This document shows positions 1 to 11,856 of a DNA stretch of 64,000 nucleotides, one piece after another. The notes beneath the pieces were generated by a model. The model saw only the letters and a program-made list of their open reading frames with translations, was not told the origin of the DNA and did no database searches. The stretch comes from Ligula intestinalis. Lineage: Eukaryota > Platyhelminthes > Cestoda > Diphyllobothriidea > Diphyllobothriidae. Position 1 is the stretch's first letter. Each line of letters begins with the position of its first letter. A program made the position numbers and the translations under genes. Location of the stretch: NCBI GenBank assembly GCA_036362985.1, contig JAYGXS010000002.1, positions 8,044,898 to 8,108,897 of the forward strand, in the 5' to 3' direction.

Positions 1-94
1 AGCGTATGGTGCTTATTCTAGAAAATTAGTGAGCGATATGTTTTAATGACATGTAATTACTCGGTGATGTCCTTTGATGCAGCCAAGGCCAAAT

Positions 95-526
95 TCAGAG
101 GACGTGGTGTTTAGGCAGGCCTAACTTCCTCTTGAATATGTCCTCAGATGTGGACATGACAATGTCCACTTCCGGCCGCACAAATGTTCCAAAGACCCAA
201 GTGAAGCAGTCTTTATTGAAGGCACAGAAAGCTCGTTTGAAAAGATACAAGACGTCTATCGCAGACTTGGCTACTAGTGAGCACTGCAGTGAGGGCTTAA
301 GTGACGTCGAGATCCACAATCCCAAATCGTTCTGTGCGTCCACTTCTTGCATTAGGATTCCATTCCGGCTGCAAACCATGGGATTCTGAGAGCCTGGTTG
401 GCCAACTCGTAAGATAATGCATTTTTTCTCGTTAAACGGCCAAAGCCAGTCTTTAGACCAATTTTGAAGACGGCTTAGGTTTACTTGCAAGCGCTCTTTG
501 TCAGCTACATTTCTGATGATGTTCAA
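95..526 (-). mobile_element. LINE reverse-transcriptase C-terminal fragment
   Basis: The 143-codon minus-strand frame matches the region after the RT palm in CR1-like LINEs. It has a W..FN..KC..L..G stretch, then DLG.WIS..L..S..C, then LFKRAFCAFNKD and FGTFVRP. The catalytic motifs and the end of the ORF are missing, so this is a truncated relic. Its upstream side abuts the AT-rich 3' tail of the next LINE at about 535, which suggests that element landed beside or within it. Family assignment rests on motif pattern only. Confidence 0.6.
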
Positions 527-1507
527 AATGAATAAATGAGTAAATTTTATATTTTAGGCCCAAATGGCCTCGTCATTGCAAACTTAGTACTATGGAAAAA
601 TAAATACAAATTTGATAAATGCTGCTCTCCGTGAAATAACCACATAGGCAGCGCGAGCGTTTAGTAGTGTTGGTAGATTAATTCATATTCACCAACATGT
701 CGTCGTTTTAAAGTAGAAGGCAGCACTGTCTGAAACATGGTGGTGAACTTAGGAGAAAGCAGTGAAAATAACTCCTACCATTAAAACGGGGGCATAGGTA
801 AGCGAACCATCGCTTAAAAAGAAAACAAAACGTAGGAGAAAAAAGTGCTTCAGTTACAGGAAGGAGGTTGGTTGATAGGATTGATTGTAGCGCAATGAGA
901 CATGACTGTTGATGAGAACGTATGAGGGTTGGAAATGCTTCTTGTAATTGGATATATCATATAAAAGAAGAGGCTGTCGTTCACCACTGTAACACCGCCC
1001 GAATGGCTTCATGATCAACCATCATGGAGGTGAGACCGGAGGAGGCCAGTCACGGACAACAGGGTCGACAAGATAATAAAAAACGGCAGAGGTCACGTGA
1101 TCATCATCGAAACGCCGGAGATGCGGCCTTGTGGACTGCGGAGTCCAGCGACGAGCTGGCGAAAATAGCAGAACCACCGTGAACACGATATGAGACCATG
1201 AAGCCCATCGTCAGGGTTGTAAAATGCGGAACGGAGAACTGCAATGATGACTGGACAGAGACGGGGACGAAACACGGTTGCAAATATCACTCGATAGAGG
1301 ACGAAATAGACATATATGGAAAACAATGTAATATAAATATAACCACCTCAAATACCAGGAGGACCTTTTTTCAAAGTCCAAAATTTATGTGTTTGGGAAG
1401 AAGACGGATAACAAGGACTTTATATCTTCCGAAGTTAAGTGTTTACGTAATTTGACTTTGAAAACTGCTAAGTTAGACGAAAGCCTAATTTCGAGGGTAA
1501 TATTATT

Positions 1508-3369
1508 CTAGAGGAAGGCAAAGAAGTGAGAATGGTTCGATGTGGAGCTGAATAGGGGTGCAATAATCCTGGAGGAATTACGAGTGGCATAAGGTCTATC
1601 TTCGGGAATAAGAGCATCGATTCGCGGGAGGTTAGAGGTAGCGTTAACGTGAAAAAGGAAACAGAGGCCCGCTTCGAGTCTTCTGACCCAAAGAAATGCC
1701 ATGTTCCCTAACTGACATCTCTCCGTATAAGAAAGAGTGGATCGAGGAAAAGCGAATATTTTGCGAGAAAACATCCTCTGTACATTTTCAACCTTACCGC
1801 GGTCAGAAGCATTCATTAGACCAAAGAGGGGACAGCAGTATTCTAGGATGGGTAGAACAGACATGCGATAAAGTTTTAACTTTATTTCCAGCAGGGAGAA
1901 ATTATGTGATATAAAACCACATATCTGTGCAGCCTTCGCAGGTATTCAATCCGCATGAGGTGACAATGCTAGTTTATTTGTGTAGCTTAGATCTAAGTCT
2001 TTTATGGTGGATCGTTCTAAAAGTGGAGTATTTTGAAAGACTAGTGGATGAGGAAGCTTGGCGGGAACGAAACACATAAAACTACACTTGGATGGAGAGA
2101 ACTCCATCTGCCAGGTAGCACCCCAACGTGAGAGTGTAAGCAGGTCCGCGTTTTTTTTATCAACGCACATACTTGCCGTGTCCTTAGAAAATGAGTATGT
2201 GCATTTGAGGTCGTCTGCATAAATATGATTGTGTAAATTTTTCAGAACAGTCGAAATTTCGTTTATGTGTAGAGTGGAGAGTAAAGAACCCAAGACCGTG
2301 CCTTGTAAAACGCCACGCTTGATCAGCTGAGCAGTGGAGTAACAATCACCTACTAAGACCTTCTGGCTGCGGTTAGACAAACAGGAGCCAATGAAGTCGA
2401 GGAGAGGGGGACGGATGCCAATGGCTTCCAATTTTACCAGAAGCCGTCTGTGCCGGCTTTGCTCAGGTCAAAGTAGATAACAACCACGGATTGCCGCTCG
2501 TTACGGAGGGAAGTGACGTGGTTACGAAAAGCTAATTGACACATCTCGCATGATGTTCCGGGTAGAAAACCATGCTGCGAGTCGCTTAAAAGCTTATTTT
2601 TTAGCCAAAAATCGAGAATTTGATTAAAAATGATCTTTTCCAGAAGTTTAGCTAGGGCCGGGGTTTTATGAACACCTGGGTAGTTATTTATGTCTGAACG
2701 AGATCCTGATTTAAGGACAGGAAGAATTCTTGATGTCTTCCAAGTGTCAGGAAAGAAACCATTTAAGAGATAGACTGAAAATATATGGCTTAGTAATTTG
2801 GGAAATGTCAACACTCCTTTGATATCTGAATTGGGGATACCATCAGTTTCCGAAGAAGGCGAGTTTTTTTGACAAATTATATTCTTACGATTTAATTCTA
2901 TGGAGAAATCAATGTTCCCGAGAGTATTGTCTGAGTATGGTTGAAACGACGGGACCGGTTCGGATTCTGTCATAAAATGCTTTGCAAAGAAAGGATTGAA
3001 TAATTCAGCCTTATCAGACTTATCTAGTACAAATGTTTGATTTTCATGAAGCAATGGGGGTATTTCATTTCCGCGTTTTGCGAAGGACCTATGACGAAAC
3101 AGTCGTACAACCGATTTTGCAGAGTTTAACTCACTCAGGGCGCAAGATTCCCAGTGCTGGTCACGCGCAAGGCGAATCTTTGACGCTAATTCGAAGATCT
3201 CTGCGACACTTAGATGCACAGACAGCGAACTAGCAAATCGATATTTCAGCTGCATCCTCAATTTCGTTAGGCTGGGCAAAAGAAAATGAAGGACGATCGA
3301 TTTTGGTGTGTAGGGTTTCGCAATTTTAGTGGGCACAAATTCCAGAATTTTATTAGAAACGACCGACAT
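1508..3369 (-). pseudogene. LINE ORF2 reverse transcriptase and C-terminus (broken)
   Basis: Three consecutive minus-strand frames make up one RT. 3369-2434 holds the fingers (SPSSETDGIPN, WKTSRILPVLKSGS, QHGFLPGTSCE) and a damaged motif A (VIYFDLSKAGTDGF instead of the usual D..KAFD). 2431-1946 holds GVLQGTVLGSLL and the catalytic YADD. 1864-1508 holds the C-terminal LPILEYCCPLFG..NASDRGKVENVQ. Frameshifts at about 2432 and 1900 break the ORF. It would copy the element's own RNA at a nicked target, but this copy is dead. Confidence 0.8.
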
Positions 3370-3714
3370 GATTTCACAAAGATATGCAGCGTCGTTTATG
3401 GAGTAGAGACTCTGCCAATCTAATGAGTCAAGAAAATTGTTGATTGAGCTAATATCTGTGAGGTCATACGCATGATAGGTACAATCAGCACTAGCCGTTT
3501 CCGTAGAAGCAAGCGGAAGACAGCAGTAAATTAATGTGTGATCACTTTGGAAGATGTCCTGCTTAAAATCAACGAAGAGAGGGGCAACACCGTCTGTAAA
3601 AATCAGATCTAGGATATGATTCTGTCTTGTTGGGGAACTAACCAGTTGAGACCAGTTAGAAAAATATATGGTATCTAGGAAAGGCTGAAATCTAGGTGGA
3701 CAATAGTTTGAATG

Positions 3715-4203
3715 TCAGTCGATTTCAGGAAAATTAAAATCTCCAGCAATAATTTTAACTTCAAAAGAGGATGCTGAAATAAACTTGAATATCTCACACA
3801 AATTTTCACCTTCGTCAGATGAAGAGTTAGGAAGATTATATGCACATCCGGTAATCGCCTTTTGCCGGGGCGACAGGATAATAGTAGCGAAACAGTAATT
3901 TCCAGAGAAGGACGTGCTATTTAGATAAAACTGTAAGTGCCTAAATGACTTTCTAATATAGAGAAGAGAACCACCGCCACGCTTATTAATGCGATCATAA
4001 CGATAGAGATCATACTCGTCTATGATAAGGGAGGAGTCAACAATGATTGGCTGTGTCCAAGATTCTGTTATGCATATAAAATCGGGCATCATCTCAAAAG
4101 CAATAGCTCGCAGTTGAGCCATTTTATTTATAACGGACCTGGCATTAAGCAATCTGACATCTAGTGTGTTTTGAGTGGCAGGACTATGGCTATCGTTATT
4201 CAT
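3715..4203 (-). pseudogene. LINE ORF2 endonuclease domain (APE type)
   Basis: The 162-codon frame opens with MNNDSHSPATQNTLDVRLLN. It then shows the APE-type endonuclease signature: LNARSVINKMAQL at the N-terminus, CITESW, and GDFNFPEID at the end, where the frame stops. The enzyme nicks target DNA to prime reverse transcription. The second half of the domain (SDH motif) should lie in 3369-3715 but is split by frameshifts. Confidence 0.75.
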
Positions 4204-5665
4204 AAGAAAGAATTTGAAGGTGGGTAGGCAAACTGTAGGCCGTTATTATTTGTGGAATAAGAACTGACGGGTATGGAGCTGTTAGCATACGGGTAGCCAA
4301 TAATGGATGGCTGATAAGGTCTGAGATATCTAGGGGCCTCGCTTTCTGTAAGGGAAAAATGAGGAGAGGGTAAACCAAAATAAACTTCTGGGGCGTTTGG
4401 GAGGAATGGGGGGAGGCGAGAAGGCATGTAGAATTTTGCAGGTTTGGGTGCTAGAGGATCGGTAAAGGAACTTATAGGGGGTACGGTAACAAAAAATTCG
4501 TATTGGGGCCGCTCGCGTAAGGACTAGTGGTCTTAATCAGTGAATGTCCTCTTCGGCAACTCCGATTAGATTTAAAACTATACCAGTTTGGGTTAGTGCC
4601 ATGCAAATTAAATTTTTCGTGGTTCGGGCCCGGCGTATTCAATAACGCATGATACGGTGGAATAATGTGACTCCCACGGTCAAGAGAGGAGCAAGGTTAT
4701 GGTGGGGAAGCGCTCTGCCTAAACGCTTTCGGCGGTCTTGGCGACATTCTTGATGAGCTTGTTGCCGAGTTAGAGGCAGCGGAATTTATCGATCGTTGGA
4801 CAGAGAATGTATTTCGACTAGTTTTCATCGTAGTAGATGATGGAGCGGCGGGGCTTGATGGTCCCGACATCAAGAGGGATGGGCTAACTGTTGCACTGAT
4901 GTTTATGGGCCTATGATTAGACATCCGGCAGGCAGGGACAATGCGTGTACTGAAGTAAGTGGTGTATGGCCAGGTATGTGGGGGGAGGATTAGCGAGTGA
5001 ATTTATCCTATCGGGACTACGAACAGACTTAGGAATAGTAGGCTGAGAAGTCATTGGTCTATTGGACTGGAGAGCCGCATTTCTTCGCTCCATTGGTGCA
5101 ATATCTTGACAGATGAAACTTTTAGTCAATTCTTAATATTGGAAAATACGACCTCGTTGAGCAAAGATTGATTCCACCTCGATAGATGAAAACAATTTAA
5201 CTAGGATGGGCGGGTTTTTGCTACGTGATTGGAGGCGCTTTGCTTCCGCAATTTCGTAGTTGAAACCACCCGAACATAGAAAATCTTTTGCAATATCCAA
5301 AGGGTGACTTAATATGGAAGCATTTTTAGTATAAAGTTAAGGTTATGCTTTTGTCTATCAAAAGCTTCCGTGGTTATAAGATGTACGAGGGAGTCTAACT
5401 TTTTACAATCTTGCAAGGGCACATCTGATAACTTACCCTCAAACAGATTGCCTAGTATTGACAAAACAGAACCAAACTTCATCATGAAGTCAGTACAGTT
5501 CAGTAATGCAGATGAATCAATTTGCTTAGCCTTGGCAATGGGCTGCATGTTGATATCAAGACATTGACTAATAGGCGTGGTCAGGCACCGCTTGGGTCTG
5601 GGAGCAGATATCTTACGATGAGCTATAATTTTCGTTCGCATAATTTTGATGGAAATCTGCTTCAA
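4196..5665 (-). pseudogene. LINE ORF1-like region (broken)
   Basis: Several overlapping minus-strand frames carry pieces of one protein. The first (5665-5309) has a coiled-coil-like stretch, then FDRQKHNLNFILKMLP, resembling the start of the RNA-binding domain in LINE ORF1 proteins. The next (5129-4917) contains SFICQDIAPMERRNAAL, like the D.TP.ER motif of that domain. The last parts (4924-4697 and 4427-4196) are Ser/Pro-rich. At least three frameshifts separate the pieces. It lies directly upstream of the endonuclease, as expected for ORF1. The role (RNA chaperone) is taken from the family. Confidence 0.55.
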
Positions 5666-5700
5666 ATGTGAAACGATTTAGAAAAATTCAGCCTACATGA

Positions 5701-6559
5701 TTTTACCGCAGCTGGTTGTTTAAATCCCTTAAAATTGTTTAACAAACTGCATTAGTTATTACGTTCAGAAAAAACCAGTTGATATGATTTTCAGATTATG
5801 ACTTACGACAAATAATCAGCGTTAAATTAACCGATACTGTAGCTTTTTTTAAATAAGCACTTTAAAATTATTTGAAAAAGTTTATTCGATTTTGGGAAAC
5901 GACTCAGCCTTTGAAGGTTTCGAGAATATGTGGATCTTGACGGTATCTGTTACATGGCTGCGAATTTATTGCTTTGAAGATGTTGCGTCTCGGTAGAATT
6001 GGTTGGAAAACAAATCTTCTTAAATTCGGACTTCAGAAGATCATAAACGCAAGAAAAATAATTCCAGAGACGCAGGAAAAATTCTATACGTACGTTTGCA
6101 GCCACAATATCCTAGATCGTAGTTGATGGGGGATATTGATGTATAAATGTCCTAGGAGGAGCGAGAGGAAATATCAACTGTGATCTTGTAGGGTTTATTT
6201 CAAGGTTATCGCGTGGTCGCCACCTTGTCAGTGGACACTGGAATCTGGCGGGTCGCATCTCTGTGATATTGCCTTGACTTCTACTGTCTTCTCCTGTTGT
6301 CCCGCATAACCCCTTCTTAACTCACAGCTTTATTATTTTTCACATGACAATAAGCGTCCAGAACCCTCAACAGCAGGATCCCATCTAGCTGCATCATGTC
6401 ATACCATGCTACTTATTAAGCCTGCTTTTTCTTCTGCATTTTTTTGGAAATTGTTGGCTCGCTGAACTCAGCCACCGATGAGGGAGTTTTTTTTACTGCC
6501 CAGACCATTATTTTATAAGAGAGTTCGTTGTTAATCGGATCTTACTTACCATTTTACTA
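5701..6559. other. AT-rich stretch without recognised gene
   Basis: No ORF of convincing content, no RNA gene and no clear repeat copy were seen here. It separates the 5' side of the CR1-like LINE from a plus-strand LINE 3' tail. Confidence 0.4.
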
Positions 6560-6725
6560 CGCGCAACATACAACTTATTCCTGTTATCATAAGCTGCTTA
6601 CGCGCAGCTGTGGTTACATTTACTATTTTTGTTTTTTATTTATTTTCACGATAGCACTAAGTCTGTTATGAAAGAACCCCTTGGGCTTTAAATATACCAT
6701 TTATTTATTTATAATTTATTTATTC
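6560..6725 (+). mobile_element. CR1-like LINE 3' tail
   Basis: The segment ends in GTTATGAAAGAACCCCTTGG followed by GGGCTTTAAATATACC and a (TTTA)n-like run. The same order (a TGAAAGGGCC-like block, TAAATATA, then an ATTT-rich tail) ends the minus-strand LINE copies at about 535 and about 37870. It is therefore a plus-oriented 3' end whose upstream part is not recognised. Confidence 0.45.
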
Positions 6726-7289
6726 CATGATTGACATAATTCCGTGGAACCAAAAGACATCCGCCCATCCAGCCATGCCTGATTAAAGTATGGTATGTGA
6801 CTGTAGCGGGCCAGGAATGTCGAGGTTAGCACATACATAAAGAAGTAATTCACTCGTAAATTTCTCCGGATGTAGCGCCGAACGGGGTCATCAATCACCA
6901 CGCTACACAATCGTATGAAAAGATAGAAGGATAACAAGATAGTGAGAAATAAGATCTGTTGATATAAAAGGGATGGTAAACAATAAAGAGAGGGAAGAAT
7001 CAGATACGGGTGGTTACCAACAGTCTGCACAAATGATCCATTTTGAGTGAGGGGTGATCATAGAATATCAGTTAGATGCCTGTGGGAGTGCAGCGCTGTG
7101 GGAACCTGCGGGTGAGGGCCATGGTGGTGCTGACGGCGAGAACACGATGATACGGCTGCGATACGGAACGGGGAAATGTATCAGCGGAGGGAAAGAGAAG
7201 GAAAACTGGCATCTTCACGAACAGACGTTCACACTACTCCCATCCGGATTCGTGCCAAAAGTGACCTTGCTTCGTTCAAACACCCATGG

Positions 7290-7630
7290 TTTGGGCTGGC
7301 TCGTTACATGACATCAAGATCGATGGTAATGGCAAGTCCAAAAAGTTGTCAGAGACCAAAGTGCAATCTAATCCGTCCTCAATGTTAAATTTCGAAAAAC
7401 AACACTAGCGAATTTGCCTTTGCTTGAATAGTTACAGATTGATGTTTGTTAGGTACCTTATAGGTAAGTTCGTCGGGGTCTGGAACGGACTGCCCGAAAA
7501 GACCATAATGGCAAACTTGACAGACGCATGTTATTACAATTTTGATGTTTATTTACTCAGCAGATACCATTCATATGCACAGAATAGAGCTGTTAGAATA
7601 TGCCAACGCTTCGCTCATCTTTACAAATGA
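7290..7630 (+). mobile_element. LINE C-terminal fragment
   Basis: A plus frame contains RYLIGKFVGVWNGLPEKTIM followed by an F..L-type ending. This is the RV...WN.LP..V motif that closes the RT polyprotein of CR1-like LINEs. No catalytic motif remains. Confidence 0.45.
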
Positions 7631-7874
7631 AATCAATATTCCCGATTTGATAATTTTGTCTACGTAATTCAGGAGGACTCTGCGTAAAGTTCGTTGTTAA
7701 AAACGTGCACATGAACATATCTTACTCACTATTTTACAGTCAAATTTATTTTATGTACCTTATTTTGAATATATTTGCACACAATTTTTGATAGGGTTTT
7801 CAAAGGCATTGTCTCTTACCCTTAATATACTGAGCTGCCTTTCTCGAATAAACATGCATTTTTATGTCATGTTA

Positions 7875-8360
7875 TTATGGGAATAAAAGTTTTAGGCGGT
7901 GAGCTTCCCATTCATATCCAAAAATAGTGATAGAATCAATATCTATATCAGTTAAACTTGGAAATTTAACGTCGTCAATGTGTAGGCACACATCCCCAAT
8001 TGCCGCTTCTGTAAAGTGCTTTCTCAGCAAATTAGTATTAAGCTTGTACTCAAATGTCGCAACAGTTTCTGAAAGGACTGCAGCGTCAGAGAGACAGGTC
8101 GACGCTCCAGTGACCATCTGAGAGAAGGTAGACCACAAGACGACTTTATAAAACAACATCCTCCGTAGTTTAAACAACCGATTTCACAGAATGTCCGAAT
8201 CGGCCAATTAAAAGAAGTCACTGTGTTCAGTATCAGTATATTGAGGGTATGTAGGAAAAATTCCTTTGAGTGCCCTATTTGCACATATGTGCAGTGGTAG
8301 CAAAAAATCTGTTGCTTAGACTGTTGACGAGGCCCGTTGTCCTGTGTCATAGGATGCAAA
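7875..8360 (-). mobile_element. LINE C-terminal fragment
   Basis: The minus frame contains LSDAAVLSETVATFEYKL, close to the LP..VV.SETVE.F..KLD ending of LINE RT proteins, after a damaged F..RVV region. It lies downstream of the 3' UTR of the next LINE (8370-11170) and appears to be an older piece. Confidence 0.45.
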
Positions 8361-8369
8361 TAGGAGCAG

Positions 8370-11170
8370 ACAGTGAAAAAACTCCTCAGGGATTTTTAGG
8401 AGAAAAACTGTCGCCTTTGTGGGGGTAATGCGTGGGATTTAGGAGAAAAAAGGGGGTTCCCACTGGGGGGGGCATTGCAAAGGTTCCCAGGATCATCACC
8501 GTGTGGAAGCCACGTCCTGATTCTTCCTTGCTGATCGCAGAGTCCGCCAACGGAACTGGAAAAACAGAGGCATCCGTCCAGATCGTCGACAGTCCGCTTT
8601 GGGTCGAACCAAGGGTGAATTTTTAGACCGGCAGGTCTAGCTGATAAGCTCGCCAGCGGGTAATCACGGTACGCAGATAGCCAAGTAGGGTAGACCGCGG
8701 AGACCTTCGCATGAGGCTATGCGTGGGAGGGCGTTATAAATAGCAAAAGTGAATGGATATAAAAACTAATACTACTGAAAAATCGGAAGTGGTATTATTA
8801 TTGCAAGTTGTCTGTTACGATCCATCGTGCACTGCTATATCGATCCAGTTTTTGCTTAAAACCCTCTAGCGATTCCGACATAACAACGTCCTGAGGAAGC
8901 GCATTCCACGCTCCAACCACCCTTTTTGAAAAGAAGTGTTTCCGAGCGTCCAGCTTGGCCCCTGGCACCTTTAATTTGAGGGGCCGACCGCTCAGATTCG
9001 TGGTCGTTGCTAATTCGAAAAAATCCCCTGATATAAGACAGCAGTCTTGAAGATGTAATGTGCGGAATGCTTGTATCAGGTCCCCCCGAAGCTGCCTGTA
9101 GCGCAAAGGGAAGAGGATGAGATTTGACAGCCGTGTTTCATAAGGCTGCGAGCCCTGCCCCATAACAAGTTTGGTTGCGTGCCATTGTACCTTTTCCAGG
9201 ATGTTGATGTCTTTCTTGTCCGAGGGTCTCCAAGCTTGGATAGTGGATTCTAGGTGCGGTCGTACGAAGGTTCCGAAGACTTTTGTGAAACACTCTTCAT
9301 TGAAGGTAGAAAAAGCTCGTTTGACGAGGTATTGGATCGACATCGCGGACTTGGCTACCTTTGTGCAATGCAGGGAGGGTTAAAGCGAGGGCGTGATCCA
9401 GACTCCAAAGTCTTTCTGGGCGTTCACTTCCTTCAATGGTATGTCATTCAGTCGGTAAGCCGTGCCGTATGAAGAACCGGATTTGCCAACTCGAATGGTG
9501 GTGCACTTGCTCTCATTGAACTGTAAGATTCAGTCCGCCGACCATTTTTGAAGTCTATTTCAATTTTCCTGTAAGTGCACTTCGTCAGCCGCAGTTCGAA
9601 TTACGCTCCAAAGTTTTATATAATCGGCAAACATGGCGATGCTGCAATCCAGTTCGCGGGCACAGTCGTTGATGTAGAAAACAAACAAGATAGGGCCGAG
9701 AACGGAGCCTTGGAGAACACCACTCTCAACCTCAACCTTGGCTGACTGTTTGCGAGCGACCGATTAGGAAGCATTTTATCCACGTAAGGAGCCTACCCCT
9801 TACTCCTATGCGGCTGACTTTATAAAGGAGGCGGTGGTGCGGCACGCTATCGAAAGCCTTTTTGAAGTCAATATAGACAGCATGCACTGAGTTTCCACTA
9901 TCGACTGCCTCAGTCAACCGTTCTAAACAGTAGAGCAAGTTTGTAACGCAGGACCTACCTCTACGAAAACCATGCTGAGCATCCGATAGCAGATGGTTTT
10001 GTTCCAGGAACTGCATAAGTTGTTGCTTGATAATCTTTTCCATGATTTTGCAACAGATTGCAGTAAGGCTGACTGGTCGGTAGTTATTCGCTGAGACCCG
10101 GCTTCCCCCCTTGTATAGCGGTGTAATCCCCGCGGATTTCCAGTCTACTGGTAGGTATCCGGTTTCGAAGGAGGTTTGGAAGAGCATAGAGAGTGGTTTG
10201 GCCAACTCATTGGCGTGCTCCTTCAAAATCTTGGCTGGTACGTTGTCGGGACCTGGTGACTTAGATTCTTTTAAGCTTAAGAGTTCCTTAAGAACAACAG
10301 CCTCGGGGAATTGGACAGTATCCGCTTCGGTGTCGTCGGTGGGGTGATCGTATGCCGTTTCCTTGGTGAAGACTGATCGGAAAAATTTCGACAGATGATC
10401 AGCCTTTGCTTCATCATCTATCAAGTCTCTTCCCTCAGCGATCCTTAGCAGGGGTATCGGATCCTTGTTTCGGTATTCTGCCTGAGGTAACTGTAAAACA
10501 GTTTGGGGTTCACTGTGGCCCGGTTTAGCAAGTCTGCTTCGAAAGCCCGTCTTGTTTTGAGAATAAAATCCTTGACCCGGTTTCTCTGAGTTTTTCAGGC
10601 ACTGACAGATGCAGGAGTCCTGTCTGCTAGCATTTTTTTCCACAGCTTCCGCTTTTTGTTCACTTCTATTTTTAAGGCCTGCGTAAGCCATCGCGGTCTA
10701 CTGTTCACCTTTTTTCGCGAACTTGGACAGTGGTTGTCGATGAGTCTATGCAGTGTGTTCCGGAACGCTTCCCAGTCCGCAGTTATGTTTCCAGAAAATA
10801 GAGGTTCGCAATCGGCGTGCGTGAGTTCGGTCATTATTCGATCGAAATCGCCTCGCCAAATATTTTGTCTGGCTGTTGAGAGTCTCTCCGGTATTGAGAA
10901 TAACGAGTACTCCCATAGCAGTACAACATGGTCGCTTTCACCTAGTGGTGGGAGACATGACGCTTCGTCGATGCTGTCCTACGATTTCGTGAGAACGAGG
11001 TCCAGACAGTTAGCCATCGTGCATCCTTGTCGGAAAGATGACGTGTTGCGTGAGAAATAACTTCAGGGTCATGCTCAGAAGGCAGCTGTTCTAGGGCACA
11101 CCAACTGCATCTGACTGTCCGGTAGCTTTGATTGAAGTCACCCTGCGGTTGCCTTTAATGCGGAGCGACA
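8370..11170 (-). mobile_element. CR1-like LINE, 5'-truncated
   Basis: Minus-strand pieces in order: the endonuclease end (GDFNQSYRTV near 11150; LDLVLTKS with a stop, then PPLGESDHVVL near 11020-10920), the linker (10834-10595), the RT fingers and palm (10691-9732), the post-palm C-terminal region (9343-8798) and a 3' UTR down to about 8370. Length and order fit a CR1-group element truncated in its endonuclease. Stops and frameshifts make it inactive. The 3' UTR has the ACTCCT / AGGAG pair (8381-8386 and 8398-8402) shared with two other copies. Confidence 0.75.
9732..10691 (-). pseudogene. LINE reverse transcriptase, fingers to motif A
   Basis: A 319-codon frame with the RT pattern KSPGPDNVPAKILKE, WKSAGITPLYKGGSRVSANN, YRPVSLTAICCKIMEKII, QHGFRRGRSC and motif A VYIDFKKAFDSVPHHRLL. 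The catalytic Asp of motif A is present. The frame then ends before YADD, which would lie in the damaged stretch 9731-9400. The C-terminal piece 9343-8798 (YLVKRAF, QPYETRL, FFSKRVVGAWNALPQDVV) continues the same protein after the break. Confidence 0.8.
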
Positions 11171-11260
11171 AACCAAGTTCAAACAGTCTTGTCCCATAAG
11201 GCTGTTGACCATGATTATTGATCAGGATCTGAGTCCGCGCTTACACTCGTTCCAGTTGTA
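11171..11260 (-). mobile_element. Small LINE C-terminal remnant
   Basis: The minus strand near 11180-11215 encodes QQPYGTRLFELGLSLR. This matches the QPYETRL segment of the LINE immediately downstream at 9343-8798. It is a separate fragment of the same family. The stretch 11261-11856 that follows has nothing recognised until UBE2S. Confidence 0.4.
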
Positions 11261-11856
11261 GATAATCCGTATTGAATCATTGACGCCAGCCCTACGCAAC
11301 CTTCTCCGAATGGTGCCGAAAGAATACCGTGGACTTTTACCCAAAAGTTCCTTGTCTATCTGCAGAAACCTTCGTCTCAGCGCAAATAGTACATGTGGCT
11401 AAGAAATACCCAGCATTAGTCTGGAGGTCTGAATGTCTAGACTTGTTTTTCCTGTTCGGTATCGGGAAAACGTGATCTGAAACTTAAATGATACAAAATA
11501 AGCTCATGATCATCCATCATGCAGCTCAGAAAGCCATGTTTTATGGGTTTGTGTGCAAAAGAAATAAATCCTAAAGAAGGCACTTTGCGATCGATATATA
11601 AACGATGACAGCCACTTACATATGAACGGCTACGCTTTCTTCATAAATGCCTCCAACACTTTGTAAAATAATGAACAACTGAATCTTTTAACAAAAGACG
11701 ATGATGTTTGCACGAGAAAGCTCGAATAGACGAGAACGTGTCTGAAATATGTCAACTTCAAAAATATTTTTCGAGCATAGCTCATTAAAACAACTCAGGC
11801 CGCGGGTCCTTGAGCCGTTCGCCGCGTAACTGGGCGCGGTTGCGGTAGGTCGTAAC

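Larger units (their letters stand above)
535..5700 (-). mobile_element. Near-full-length CR1-like LINE, degenerate
   Basis: Read on the minus strand, this interval holds in order an ORF1-like region (about 5665-4200), an apurinic endonuclease (4203-3715), a reverse transcriptase with C-terminal region (3369-1508) and a roughly 950-bp 3' UTR ending in TTTA-rich sequence near 535. The order and length (about 5 kb) fit a CR1-group non-LTR retrotransposon. Several frameshifts break both ORFs, so it cannot be autonomous as read. The 3' UTR shares sequence with 37850-38340 and 8370-8797, including a CTCCTAC / GTAGGAG hairpin arm pair at 772-778 and 832-838. Borders are estimates and no TSD was identified. 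Confidence 0.75.
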
